Below, piece by piece: positions 29,153-37,984 of a stretch of DNA of 48,304 nt. Both the position numbers and the translations under genes were made by a program. The stretch spans positions 1 through 48,304 of the forward strand of contig JAJZNG010000118.1 in NCBI GenBank assembly GCA_021847945.1, read 5' to 3'. Under the pieces are notes generated by a model. It ran no database searches and had not been told where the DNA came from. It saw nothing but the letters and a program-made list of their open reading frames with translations. Source of the DNA: Actinomycetes bacterium. GTDB lineage: Bacteria; Actinomycetota; Acidimicrobiia; Acidimicrobiales; Palsa-688. The stretch's first letter is position 1; each line of letters opens with the position of its first letter.

Positions 29153-30220
29153 TTGCCTCCGCAGAACGGTAGCGCCTCATCCACACCTACGACAAGAGGG
29201 ACCCGTAGAATTTTGACCACTTTGAGCAGCACTTTGTCTCCGAGAGACTCTCCGGGGGTTCCGCCGCGCTTTAGCGCTCCCTCCAGAGTGCTGATTGTGG
29301 CCGGGAAGGGAGGCGTAGGCAAGACCACCGTCTCAGCTGCGGTCGCCTATCTGGGCGCCGCTTCGGGCCTCGACGTTCTCATTGTAGAAGTCGAAGGCAA
29401 GAGCGGACTCCCCGAGCTTTTCGGCCGTGATGACAGCCTCGCCTACGAGGAGGCAGTGCTCCTCGAAGCAGGTGAAGCAGGCCCCGGATCAGGTGCCGTG
29501 AGGGCGCGCACCTTGACCCCAGACGATGCGCTCGTCGAGTACCTGGACGGCCGGGGACTAGGCAAGATAAGTCGGCGACTCCGAACGACAGGAACCTTGG
29601 ACGTGATCGCCACTGCAGTGCCAGGAATCAAGGACATCTTGGTGCTCGGGAAGGTGAAGCAACTGGAGGTAGCGGCCGCCGCCTCCGGCTCTCCTGGCCT
29701 GATAGTCGTCGACGCTCCCGCCGCCGGGCACGCTGTTACCTTCCTGTCGAGTGCGTACGGCCTGATCGAGGCCGCAGCAGTCGGACCCATCCGCTCCCAG
29801 GCATTGGAAGTCTCCGAGATGCTTTCCGACCCTGAACGCTGTCAGGTTATGGTAGTAACGCTGCCCGAGGAGACCCCCGTCAACGAGGCCGCCGACACCG
29901 CGTTTCACCTAGAGGACCGGGCTTCGGTCAAATTGACCCCGATCGTGGTCAACGGCGTGTGGCCCCGCGTCACCCTTCCGGGCCGGCTTGAGCGCGAGCG
30001 GTATGGACTCAGCCCGGAGGAAGCGGCCAGAATCGAGGCCGCTGTCGAGTTTCGCCTCGCTCGGCAGGATCTCCAGGCTGAACAGCTGTCCCGCCTGGCC
30101 TCACTACTACCGCTGGAGCAAGTGCAGCTTCCATACCTGTTCAACGTGGACTTGGACATCGAAGCTACCCGGACGCTCGCTCTAGAGCTCGGACGGCAGC
30201 TCGAAAGACCACAGCCGTGA
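29153..30220 (+). CDS. ArsA/Get3-family ATPase, subunit 1 (start uncertain, probably internal)
   Basis: VLIVAGKGGVGKTTVSAAVAYLG, IVVDAPAAGHAVTFL. First ATG is only 12 bp from the divergent whiB start. Confidence 0.88.
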   Translation: MPPQNGSASSTPTTRGTRRILTTLSSTLSPRDSPGVPPRFSAPSRVLIVAGKGGVGKTTVSAAVAYLGAASGLDVLIVEVEGKSGLPELFGRDDSLAYEEAVLLEAGEAGPGSGAVRARTLTPDDALVEYLDGRGLGKISRRLRTTGTLDVIATAVPGIKDILVLGKVKQLEVAAAASGSPGLIVVDAPAAGHAVTFLSSAYGLIEAAAVGPIRSQALEVSEMLSDPERCQVMVVTLPEETPVNEAADTAFHLEDRASVKLTPIVVNGVWPRVTLPGRLERERYGLSPEEAARIEAAVEFRLARQDLQAEQLSRLASLLPLEQVQLPYLFNVDLDIEATRTLALELGRQLERPQP

Positions 30221-31365
30221 CGGAGCGCTCAACTCTGGACGGCCTGCTGTCGCGGCGCGAAGTAGTGATCTGCGCCGGACCCGGCGGCGTCGGCAAGACG
30301 ACCTGCGCTGCAGCGATAGCCCTTCACGGAGCCCGACTAGGCCTCAGATCCTGCGTGGTAACCATAGACCCGGCGAAGCGTCTCGGCGATGCCCTGGGGG
30401 TAGCCTCGCTGACTAACGAGGCGCACCGCGTGGACATCGACCCTCCGGCTCCACCCGGTGGTGGCCTGTGGGCGCTGATGCTGGACACGAAGTCCACGTT
30501 CGACGAGGTGGTCACCCGGTATTCCGCTTCGCCAGAGCAAGCCCAAGCGATCCTTTCCAACCGCCTATACCGCAACATATCAGGGGTTCTCGGGGGCACC
30601 CAGGAGTACATGGCGATGGAGAAGCTGTACGCGCTTCACAGTTCCGGGCTATACGACCTCATCGTCGTCGACACACCGCCGACCCGTCACGCCCTCGACT
30701 TCGTAGACGCGCCCGGCAGGTTGATGCGCTTCTTGGACAACAGAGTATTCCGTCTTCTGATGTCGCCCACCAGGGTCGGTCTGAGGGCCATTGGGGCAGC
30801 CACCAACCTCCTCCTTCGTGCGGTATCGAAGGTCGTCGGAGGGGCAGTAGTTAACGATGCCGTTGCGTTCTTCACCGCCTTCGAAGGGATGGAACAGGGT
30901 TTCCGTGACCGAGCAGCCAATGTCTCTGCCCTCCTCAGCGACCCGCGCACTGGCTTTGTGGTCGTCACAACACCCCGCCGAGAAGCCGTGAACGAAGCGA
31001 TCTTCTTCGCCGACCGCCTGGCAGGGTCGTCGGACCGAGTTGACGCGCTCGTAGCAAACCGTATGTTCCCGTCGTTCGGCTCCTTGCCAGCTGTCATGAC
31101 CGCTGCGCTGACCGACGTCCCCGGACAACTCGACGTTCCTGACGGGGATCGGACAGCTTCGAACCTCGCTCGCAGCGACGTCGAGGCAACTGCAAGGATC
31201 CTCACTGACTTCGAGCAGATCTCCTCAAAGGAGGAGAGTCACATATCCGAGCTCGCTAAGCGTCTACCAGGAACAGCGATCATAAGAGTTCCTTTCCTGG
31301 CCGCAGACGTCCACGATATGGGCGGGCTCGACGAGGTACAGAAGTTGCTGTTCGCTGTGAGCTAG
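30217..31365 (+). CDS. ArsA/Get3-family ATPase, subunit 2
   Basis: VICAGPGGVGKTTCAAAIALHGARLG, VVTIDPAKRLGDALG, IVVDTPPTRHALDFVDAPGRLMRFLD. 4-bp overlap with the preceding gene. Confidence 0.92.
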   Translation: MTERSTLDGLLSRREVVICAGPGGVGKTTCAAAIALHGARLGLRSCVVTIDPAKRLGDALGVASLTNEAHRVDIDPPAPPGGGLWALMLDTKSTFDEVVTRYSASPEQAQAILSNRLYRNISGVLGGTQEYMAMEKLYALHSSGLYDLIVVDTPPTRHALDFVDAPGRLMRFLDNRVFRLLMSPTRVGLRAIGAATNLLLRAVSKVVGGAVVNDAVAFFTAFEGMEQGFRDRAANVSALLSDPRTGFVVVTTPRREAVNEAIFFADRLAGSSDRVDALVANRMFPSFGSLPAVMTAALTDVPGQLDVPDGDRTASNLARSDVEATARILTDFEQISSKEESHISELAKRLPGTAIIRVPFLAADVHDMGGLDEVQKLLFAVS

Positions 31366-31386
31366 AAGGCTGGGCGCTGACGCTAC

Positions 31387-31764
31387 CTAGGAGCCAAGCA
31401 CCCCGGAGGCATCCTGGGGGTCCACCGCGGTTCGTAGAGACGACTTTGCCTGCTCAACATTGTCAGTGACGCTTACTATGCGATCAAAGCCCGTTGTCTT
31501 GAGCAGGCGTACGAGTGTCGGCCGGTCGCATGCGACTGCGACGTCACCCCCCAACTCCCGGGTCCGGCGGATCCCCCCGATCAACGCGCCAAGACCCGCG
31601 CTGTCGATGAAAGGTACGCCGGAAAGGTCTATAACCAGCTTCTTGGCGGATGCCACGTCAGCCAAGACCTGACGGAACTGTGCAACGGTGAACGCGTCCA
31701 ACTCACCTGCCGGACGGCAGATGCTAAAACCGTCACCGGTTTCCTCGGTTCCTATCGTGAGCAC
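31387..31764 (-). CDS. STAS-domain anti-sigma factor antagonist
   Basis: PAGELDAFTVAQFRQVLADV...PFIDSAGLGALIGGIRRTRELGGDVAVAC. Confidence 0.92.
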   Translation of the reverse strand: MLTIGTEETGDGFSICRPAGELDAFTVAQFRQVLADVASAKKLVIDLSGVPFIDSAGLGALIGGIRRTRELGGDVAVACDRPTLVRLLKTTGFDRIVSVTDNVEQAKSSLRTAVDPQDASGVLGS

Positions 31765-31834
31765 AAAACCTCCTCGGCCTCTTCGGGACCTTAACCAATC
31801 GTACCCCTACGAGCGCCACGCTAACCTCATAGTC

Positions 31835-32257
31835 GTGACGGAGATCCTCGTAGCAGCCGACGACCCAAGCGTGTTCGACGAGGTGCGGTCTGTCCTCGCG
31901 GATGACTCCACGGCGCTTCGCTGGGTACGACGAGGGGAGGCAGTGCGCGAGGCGATCAACTACGGGCCAGCTGACCTGGTGATCGCCGACATGCAGATTG
32001 GGACCATGGGTGGTATCGCTGTCGCTTTGGACCTCGCCCTCGAAGCCGATGCCGGAAGGCTGGAGCCGCAGCCGATACTGCTTCTCCTCGATCGCAGGGC
32101 CGACGTGTTCATGGCCCGCCGAAGCGGGGTCCGCGGCTGGCTGGTAAGACCCTTCGACCCGATCCGCCTGCGGCGGGCGACCGCAGCACTCTTGGAAGGG
32201 GGCACCTGGCACGACGACAGCTACCTTCCTACACCCGTGGCTGTTGCGGTCCACTAA
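31835..32257 (+). CDS. Stand-alone receiver-like (CheY-like) protein
   Basis: GTG at 31835; TEILVAADDPSVFDEVRSVLAD...PADLVIADMQIGTMGGIAVA...GVRGWLVRPFDPIRL. Confidence 0.8.
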   Translation: MTEILVAADDPSVFDEVRSVLADDSTALRWVRRGEAVREAINYGPADLVIADMQIGTMGGIAVALDLALEADAGRLEPQPILLLLDRRADVFMARRSGVRGWLVRPFDPIRLRRATAALLEGGTWHDDSYLPTPVAVAVH

Positions 32258-32269
32258 GCTCGTAGACAA

Positions 32270-32347
32270 CGGGAAGTAGCGCAGCTTGGTTAGCGCGCAG
32301 CGTTCGGGACGCTGAGGCCGCGGGTTCGAATCCCGCCTTCCCGACCA
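32270..32347 (+). tRNA. tRNA-Pro (anticodon CGG), encoded CCA
   Basis: CGGGAAGTAGCGCAGCTTGGTTAGCGCGCAGCGTTCGGGACGCTGAGGCCGCGGGTTCGAATCCCGCCTTCCCGACCA: acceptor CGGGAAG/CTTCCCG, anticodon arm CAGCG-TTCGGGA-CGCTG, T loop TTCGAAT. Confidence 0.97.
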
Positions 32348-32412
32348 CGACAAGACCGGTCCGCCGCCCGAAGGCGAGATGGGCTTATCGTAAAGTTGCG
32401 CGTGCCGGTACC

Positions 32413-33915
32413 TTGATCGTTGCGATGTCAGGTGTGACTGTTTCTGCTCCTACGAATATCCGCTCTCCCCGCATGGACCAACGCTTCGCAGTTAGCGCGG
32501 TTTACGTGGCGGCCCTGTTCCTGAGCATCCTCGACGTGACGATCGTCAACGTGGCAATCCCCACTATAGGGCGTGACTTCCACACCTCTGCAGCTTCAGT
32601 AGATGTAGTGGTTATCGGTTTCCTGGTTAGCTTGGCGGTGTTCATCCCGGCTTCGGGATGGATCGGTGACCGCTTCGGCGGCAAACGAACTCTCCTCGTG
32701 GCTGTAGCGGTGTTCACTGTAGCTTCTGCAATGTGCGGCCTCGCCACCAGCCTCGGCGAACTGGTCGTGTTCCGGGTGATCCAAGGGGTTGGAGGGGGCA
32801 TGCTAACACCGGTAGGAATGGCGATGCTTTACCGAACATTCCCTCCCTCCGAACGCGTCCGGTTGGCTGGCATCCTGATGGTCCCCACCGCCCTTGCCCC
32901 CGCTCTAGGGCCCGTCATCGGAGGCCTGTTAGTCACTGACCTGACTTGGCGCTGGGTCTTCTTCGTGAACTTGCCCATCGGGTTGGCTGCGCTGATCTTC
33001 GGCGCTCTATTCGTTTCGGAGCAGCGCGAGTCGAGACCGGGCAATTTCGACCTGTCAGGCTTCGCTCTCGCCGGGGCCGGGCTCGGAGCCGTGATGTACG
33101 GTGTCTCGGAGGGTCCCGCCCAGGGTTGGGGTTCGACCACGGTGATCGCCATGATGGTGGTCGGAGTAGCGCTCCTGGCTGCGATGGTTCGTGTAGAACT
33201 ATCGGTGGACCAGCCGATGATCAACCTTCGACTGTTCAGCGACCGCCTGTTCCGAGCGACCAACGTTTTGGTGGTCATAACCATGACCGGGTTCTTCGGG
33301 GTGCTTTATCTGGTCCCCCTCTATTACCAAGATGCCAGAGGGCTAACAGCCCTTGACTCCGGGCTGAGCACCTTCCCCGAAGCTATCGGCGTTCTGATCG
33401 CCGCTCAGGTCGTCAGCCGGTACCTGTATCCGCGTATCGGGCCAAGACGTCTGATGGCGGCCGGCTTGGCCGGGATAGCAGCGGTTACTGTGTCGATGGC
33501 GGCCGCGACCGGGCCCTCCACCAGCCTCTGGTACATGCGGGTGCTGATGTTCTCCCTAGGCTTCTGCATTCCCTTCGTGATGATGAGTATGCAGGCCGCT
33601 GCTTTTGCGACGATCTCCCCTGCGTCGACCGGACGGGCTTCTACACTCTTCAACGCCAACCGTCAGCTCGGCGGCGCCGTCGGAGTTGCGTTGCTGAGTA
33701 CGGTCCTTGCGGCAATCGGGCCAACCCGCCAGATCGGAGTTCAGACCGTCGCCCATGTGGCCGCCTACCAAGGAGCCTTCCTAGCCGCGGCAGCCGCCGC
33801 CGTGGCTGGATCGGTGACGGCGCTGCTCACGGTGCGCGACGCCGAAGCAGCTTCGACCATGGTAAGGCGCGTCCAGCCGGCAAAATCAGCTCATATCGTG
33901 GAAGCTACCGCCTGA
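32413..33915 (+). CDS. MFS drug transporter (DHA2/EmrB-QacA-like, 14 TM)
   Basis: FLSILDVTIVNVAIPTIGRDF, ASGWIGDRFGGKRTLL, RVIQGVGGGMLTPVGMAM. Confidence 0.93.
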   Translation: MIVAMSGVTVSAPTNIRSPRMDQRFAVSAVYVAALFLSILDVTIVNVAIPTIGRDFHTSAASVDVVVIGFLVSLAVFIPASGWIGDRFGGKRTLLVAVAVFTVASAMCGLATSLGELVVFRVIQGVGGGMLTPVGMAMLYRTFPPSERVRLAGILMVPTALAPALGPVIGGLLVTDLTWRWVFFVNLPIGLAALIFGALFVSEQRESRPGNFDLSGFALAGAGLGAVMYGVSEGPAQGWGSTTVIAMMVVGVALLAAMVRVELSVDQPMINLRLFSDRLFRATNVLVVITMTGFFGVLYLVPLYYQDARGLTALDSGLSTFPEAIGVLIAAQVVSRYLYPRIGPRRLMAAGLAGIAAVTVSMAAATGPSTSLWYMRVLMFSLGFCIPFVMMSMQAAAFATISPASTGRASTLFNANRQLGGAVGVALLSTVLAAIGPTRQIGVQTVAHVAAYQGAFLAAAAAAVAGSVTALLTVRDAEAASTMVRRVQPAKSAHIVEATA

Positions 33916-33956
33916 GAGCGGTCGCATTACTATTGGCCTACTTGCAGCGCAGGTCC

Positions 33957-34769
33957 TCACGGTCTGCGCGGACGACGAGGAAAGAAACCGCTCGTGCTTT
34001 GCACGTAGCGGGCGTAGCCTTCGCCCTTGGCGGCGAGCAGGTTCTTTTCGAGAAGCGACTTACCTGTTTTCGCAACGATCATGAAGGTCATAACAATAGG
34101 GGAGAAAACGGAAGCGACGCCGATCCACGTTGCGCCCGCAAGCCCCCACACCCCCCACCAAAGGCAGGTGTCGCCGAAGTAGTTGGGGTGTCGACTCCAA
34201 GCCCACAGTCCCTCGCTCAGGACCTGACCGGCGTTGGCCGGGTCGGACCGGAAGGCCTGGAGCTGAGCGTCCGCAACCGCTTCGAGGAGTAACCCGGCGA
34301 CGGCAACACCCGTTGAAACCCATCCCAGTATTCCGAGAGTCGATGGCTCATACATGCAAACCTGAATTGGCATCGAGACCAGCCACATCATCAGCCCTTG
34401 GGGAAGGTATATATGCGTCAGAGCGAAGATCGTCTTGCTTCGTTCTGCTCTACTGAGCAGAGTCACGTACCTCTGGTCCTCTCCCCTGTCTTTCGCTCGC
34501 CAGTACAAGTGAGTTGCCAGGCGCAGTCCCCAGACTGCGACAACGGTGAGCACGACGGCCTTGCGCTCTAGGTTGCCTTGTCCCACCGACAGGGCTGCGC
34601 TCACAATAGCTACCAGAACGAACCCGACCCCCCAAGCGACGTCAACGATCGAGTGCCGTGATTTACGAAACGCTAATGCGCTCGTGGCCGTCATCAAGAC
34701 CGCTATCACCCCAGCGCTCAGGGCAAGGTTCTTAAGCAAGGACACCCCGTCAAGCGAACTCATGTCCAA
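33957..34769 (-). CDS. DUF1295 / steroid 5-alpha-reductase-like membrane protein
   Basis: SIVDVAWGVGFV...LWAWSRHPNYFGDTCLWWGVW...KSLLEKNL. Confidence 0.93.
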   Translation of the reverse strand: MDMSSLDGVSLLKNLALSAGVIAVLMTATSALAFRKSRHSIVDVAWGVGFVLVAIVSAALSVGQGNLERKAVVLTVVAVWGLRLATHLYWRAKDRGEDQRYVTLLSRAERSKTIFALTHIYLPQGLMMWLVSMPIQVCMYEPSTLGILGWVSTGVAVAGLLLEAVADAQLQAFRSDPANAGQVLSEGLWAWSRHPNYFGDTCLWWGVWGLAGATWIGVASVFSPIVMTFMIVAKTGKSLLEKNLLAAKGEGYARYVQSTSGFFPRRPRRP

Positions 34770-34882
34770 GTCCCAATGGCCTTAATGTCAGACGTTATCT
34801 GCCCTGTTTCCCTAGAGCCACGGTGTTCGTGCACGCACGCACGCATCCTACCCTTAACAAAACGCTAGAAATTGCCCCCGAA

Positions 34883-34926
34883 AGCTGTGTCTGTCATCCT
34901 GCCTCCAGTCGATGACAGACACAGCT
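34883..34926. repeat. Perfect 16-bp inverted repeat with 12-nt spacer
   Basis: AGCTGTGTCTGTCATC (34883-34898) / GATGACAGACACAGCT (34911-34926). Confidence 0.95.
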
Positions 34927-34932
34927 GACCAT

Positions 34933-34961
34933 GAAAAGGGACCTGTGAATCCGTCCTTTTC
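34933..34961. repeat. Second hairpin, 9 bp with one bulged G
   Basis: GAAAAGG(G)AC - CTGTGAATCC - GTCCTTTTC, 6 nt after the 16-bp inverted repeat. Confidence 0.7.
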
Positions 34962-35199
34962 AAATCTCCCCCAAATATAGGCCGGCGGCGGCGACCCAAG
35001 AGACTTTTTGGTGCGCGTTCCGGTAGGGCTAATCGCTCGCATGTAAATGATCTCCGCAAGGCGCAGTACCTCGACCATGACGGCTTTGGTGCCCCTACGG
35101 TGAGAGACGCAAAGATGTGACTCGGACAGGCTCATCCCTCACGGTCTAGTCCAGGCAGGATGCCCTATGCTCACGAAGGCGAGCGGTTGTAGCACGAAC

Positions 35200-35955
35200 T
35201 CATGGCATCCATCGGGAAATCACGGAGTGTCCGGCTGGGTTATTCCTACGCTCCCAGCTCAGGAGGTAGCGGGCGTGCTCGCCGCACCAACGGTACACTG
35301 CAGCCTGCGTGACTGGTTCGCTTGCTGGCGCCTCTTCACGAGCGAGGATGATCGGCGCCAAGTAGCTGACCAACTTGTTCGCAGTGTCGGGAGCTACGCT
35401 GGCGACGCTGGCGAGAGCGTCGTAGTTAGCTGCCCGGCCCGAAGCGACGGCTGCTGCGAGCCTGGACGCCGTCAGACCGCGTCCCTTGCTGAAGTACCTG
35501 TGGAGAGGTGGCTTGGGCTTTAGAGCAGGAGCCGTAGGAGGGGGCCGACCGGTTACGACGGCTTCGACAGCCGTGGTGACCGCTGGAAGCCCCGCAGACT
35601 TGTAGATAGTCGCCTTTACTTCTGGGAAACGCTCGGGATCACTGGACTCACGTAGATGATCCTCCTCAAAACTATGTCCTTGGGCGGCAACTACAACTGT
35701 GGTTACCCGGTCGACCTCTCGGAACCTTTCCAATGCGTCGAGCCCGTCGAAAGACCACTCGTGTACAGGATCGTTCCAGGTGAGGTCTAAAAGAACAGCA
35801 TCGTAGCGCGGCCTGCCGCGGACAGCTAGGTCCAGTTGGTCTGGAGCCGTCACAAGATTCAGGTAGCAGCCCTCGAACGCGGCTGCGAGGTGCGGTGCGA
35901 GATAGCCGGCTAAGGGTGAAACGATCAGCAACCTGAGATGATCCATAAGCAACAT
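35200..35955 (-). CDS. Atypical response-regulator-like protein (receiver-like N-terminus, unrecognised C-terminus)
   Basis: LRLLIVSPLAGYLAPHLAAAFEGCYLNLVTAPDQLDLAVRGRPRYDAVLLDLTW; C-terminal helical domain not recognised. Confidence 0.65.
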   Translation of the reverse strand: MLLMDHLRLLIVSPLAGYLAPHLAAAFEGCYLNLVTAPDQLDLAVRGRPRYDAVLLDLTWNDPVHEWSFDGLDALERFREVDRVTTVVVAAQGHSFEEDHLRESSDPERFPEVKATIYKSAGLPAVTTAVEAVVTGRPPPTAPALKPKPPLHRYFSKGRGLTASRLAAAVASGRAANYDALASVASVAPDTANKLVSYLAPIILAREEAPASEPVTQAAVYRWCGEHARYLLSWERRNNPAGHSVISRWMP

Positions 35956-36208
35956 CCTGCTTTAAAAGCATACACTCGTAGAGCTTTTTGCACTAACGAG
36001 CCCTCATCATGCGAGATCAGCCTACGCGTTTTAGTAAAAAGACGCTACCTTGCAGATACCCATCTGTCAGCACTTCTCGCAGTAGATGCGTGATACGGTG
36101 GCCCGCTTGTCAAATCCGAAGATGAATGGTCGCAACAGAGCCCAGCAGGCGTCGCTAGTCGACCGCCTAGCATATTGAGATAGTTCAACATCATTGGGAC
36201 TGTCATAA

Positions 36209-36925
36209 ATGTTCGACTCAGTCAGCGAGCTAAAGAGGCTCAGGGTTGTGATCGTCGACAACGAGGCCATCGGGCGCTTGGGCATGACCGCCGTTTTGTC
36301 GTCCGATCCGAGACTGGAAGTCGTGGGCGTGTACGACCACGACGAGAGCCTGCGACCGGAGCGTTCCTGGACAGGTGTGGACGTCGCTGTGGTCGATGCC
36401 GCCGATGACCAGCTACCGGGGGACCAGTTCCCCGGTGTCGCTGTGGTTCTAGCGATACGCGAACAAAGCCCGCCGGGAAGCGTCTCGATTGTCGTTATCA
36501 CCGGCCACTTCTTCGACGACGCTCTGCGCCGCAGGATGCGCGAAGCGAAAGCCGACTACTTCTACCACAGAAGCGCACTTGCAGAGCCCGAGCGGCTTAT
36601 CGCTGCGGTGCTATCACCACCGGTGGCCCAGAACCTGGTACCGCCAGAAGCAGGTATCGACGAACTGGACCGTCTGGGCATCAAGCCAGCTACAGCCGTT
36701 AACGCCGCTGTAGCATGGGCGCGTCGCCACAGCCAGCACGGGGGCATCGTCCCCCCGGGGTCAGGCAGACGTAAGGCTGACGGCGTGCGCCGCGACTTCA
36801 ATCGTGTCGCTCAACTAGAGCCACGTAACCACGATGGAACTCCTCCGAACCGGCACCAGGAGATACCGTCCCATCCGCAGATACAGCGCTTCTTGGAATG
36901 GGCGACCAAGGTCAAGCATCACTGA
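36209..36925 (+). CDS. Atypical response-regulator-like protein (receiver-like N-terminus, unrecognised C-terminus)
   Basis: LRVVIVDNEAIGRLGMTAVLSSDPRLEVVGVYDHDESL...VDVAVVDAADDQ...SIVVITGHFFDDALRRRMREAKADYFYHRS. Confidence 0.75.
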   Translation: MFDSVSELKRLRVVIVDNEAIGRLGMTAVLSSDPRLEVVGVYDHDESLRPERSWTGVDVAVVDAADDQLPGDQFPGVAVVLAIREQSPPGSVSIVVITGHFFDDALRRRMREAKADYFYHRSALAEPERLIAAVLSPPVAQNLVPPEAGIDELDRLGIKPATAVNAAVAWARRHSQHGGIVPPGSGRRKADGVRRDFNRVAQLEPRNHDGTPPNRHQEIPSHPQIQRFLEWATKVKHH

Positions 36926-36938
36926 GCCCAATCGCAGG

Positions 36939-37871
36939 TCAAGCCATCTCTCCTAGCACTGCGTCGGCGACCAGCGACAGGTGATCCAGGTCTGAGATGT
37001 CAAGCATCTGCAGGTAAGCCACCTGGGCTCCAGCGTCCCGGTAGGCAGACAGCTTGGAGATCACCTGCTCCGGGTCGCCCGCCGCGCCGCTGCTCATCAA
37101 CTCGCTCGGTTCTCGTCCGATCGCAGCAGCGCGACGCTCAAACCCGGCCCGGTCTTTCGCACAGCACACCACCAAAGCGACCGATCGCCGCAGTGTTCCC
37201 GGGTCCCTTCCCAACGTCACGCAAGCCGCTTCGACGTCGGCCTGTCGCTGGGAGAACACGTCGAGCGGAACAAACGGCAGGTTGTACTCGTCTGCGAATG
37301 TAGCCGCCAGGGCAGGGGTTCTCCTCGGCCCAGCCCCTCCCACGATCAACGGCGGGTGAGGCTCCTGAGTCGGTTTGGGCAGGCCTACGTTGGCGGTCAC
37401 CTCGTAGAAACGCCCTTCGAAATCGAAGGGGCGTTCGGCAGTTGCGGACCAGATTCCTCTGAGGATCTCCAGCTGCTCGGCCAACCGGTCGAACCGCTCG
37501 GCTAGAGGCGGGAACGGGATGGAAAAGGCCTTGTGCTCCGCCTCGAACCAGCCAGCGCCGAGACCGAGTTCGACCCGACCGCCGCTCATTGCATCGACCT
37601 GGGCGACAGTGACGGCCAAGGGGCCGGGCAGCCGGAAGGTGGCGCTCGACAACAGCGTTCCGAGGCGGATTGACCTGGTGTCGCGAGCGAGGCCCGCCAG
37701 GGTCGTCCACGCATCGGTTGGGCCCGGCCCAGGGTCGCCACCTCCCATGCGAAGATAATGGTCGGACCGAAAGAAGGCGTCGAAGCCGGCGTCCTCCGAT
37801 GCGAGCGCGAAACGCAGGAGCTGCTCGTAGGTCGCTCCCTGCTGGGGTTCGGTGAAGATACGCAAAAGCAC
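36939..37871 (-). CDS. LLM-class (probably F420-dependent) flavin oxidoreductase
   Basis: EDAGFDAFFRSDHYL...TIRLGTLLSS-like RSIRLGTLLSSATFRLPGPLAVTVAQVDAMSGGRVELGLGAGWFEAEHKAFSIPFPP. Confidence 0.93.
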   Translation of the reverse strand: MLLRIFTEPQQGATYEQLLRFALASEDAGFDAFFRSDHYLRMGGGDPGPGPTDAWTTLAGLARDTRSIRLGTLLSSATFRLPGPLAVTVAQVDAMSGGRVELGLGAGWFEAEHKAFSIPFPPLAERFDRLAEQLEILRGIWSATAERPFDFEGRFYEVTANVGLPKPTQEPHPPLIVGGAGPRRTPALAATFADEYNLPFVPLDVFSQRQADVEAACVTLGRDPGTLRRSVALVVCCAKDRAGFERRAAAIGREPSELMSSGAAGDPEQVISKLSAYRDAGAQVAYLQMLDISDLDHLSLVADAVLGEMA

Positions 37872-37984
37872 GTCAACTTCCTAGCACGCCGAAGTCCCAG
37901 GCGCCGATGGTCGTACGGCACGAAGGTGCTCTCAAGCTGCGCCCGTCGCACATATGCGCCTAGCATTGCCTGCGCCGACAGGAG

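Noticed and set aside
31733-32353. Minus-strand 206-aa ORF
   Set aside because: Antisense to the receiver gene and across the tRNA-Pro; its N-terminal SWSGRRDSNPRPQ is the well-known spurious peptide from reading a tRNA backwards.
34854-35135. 93-aa minus ORF over the hairpin region
   Set aside because: No recognisable domain, spans the inverted repeat, composition not clearly coding; kept only as part of the intergenic finding.
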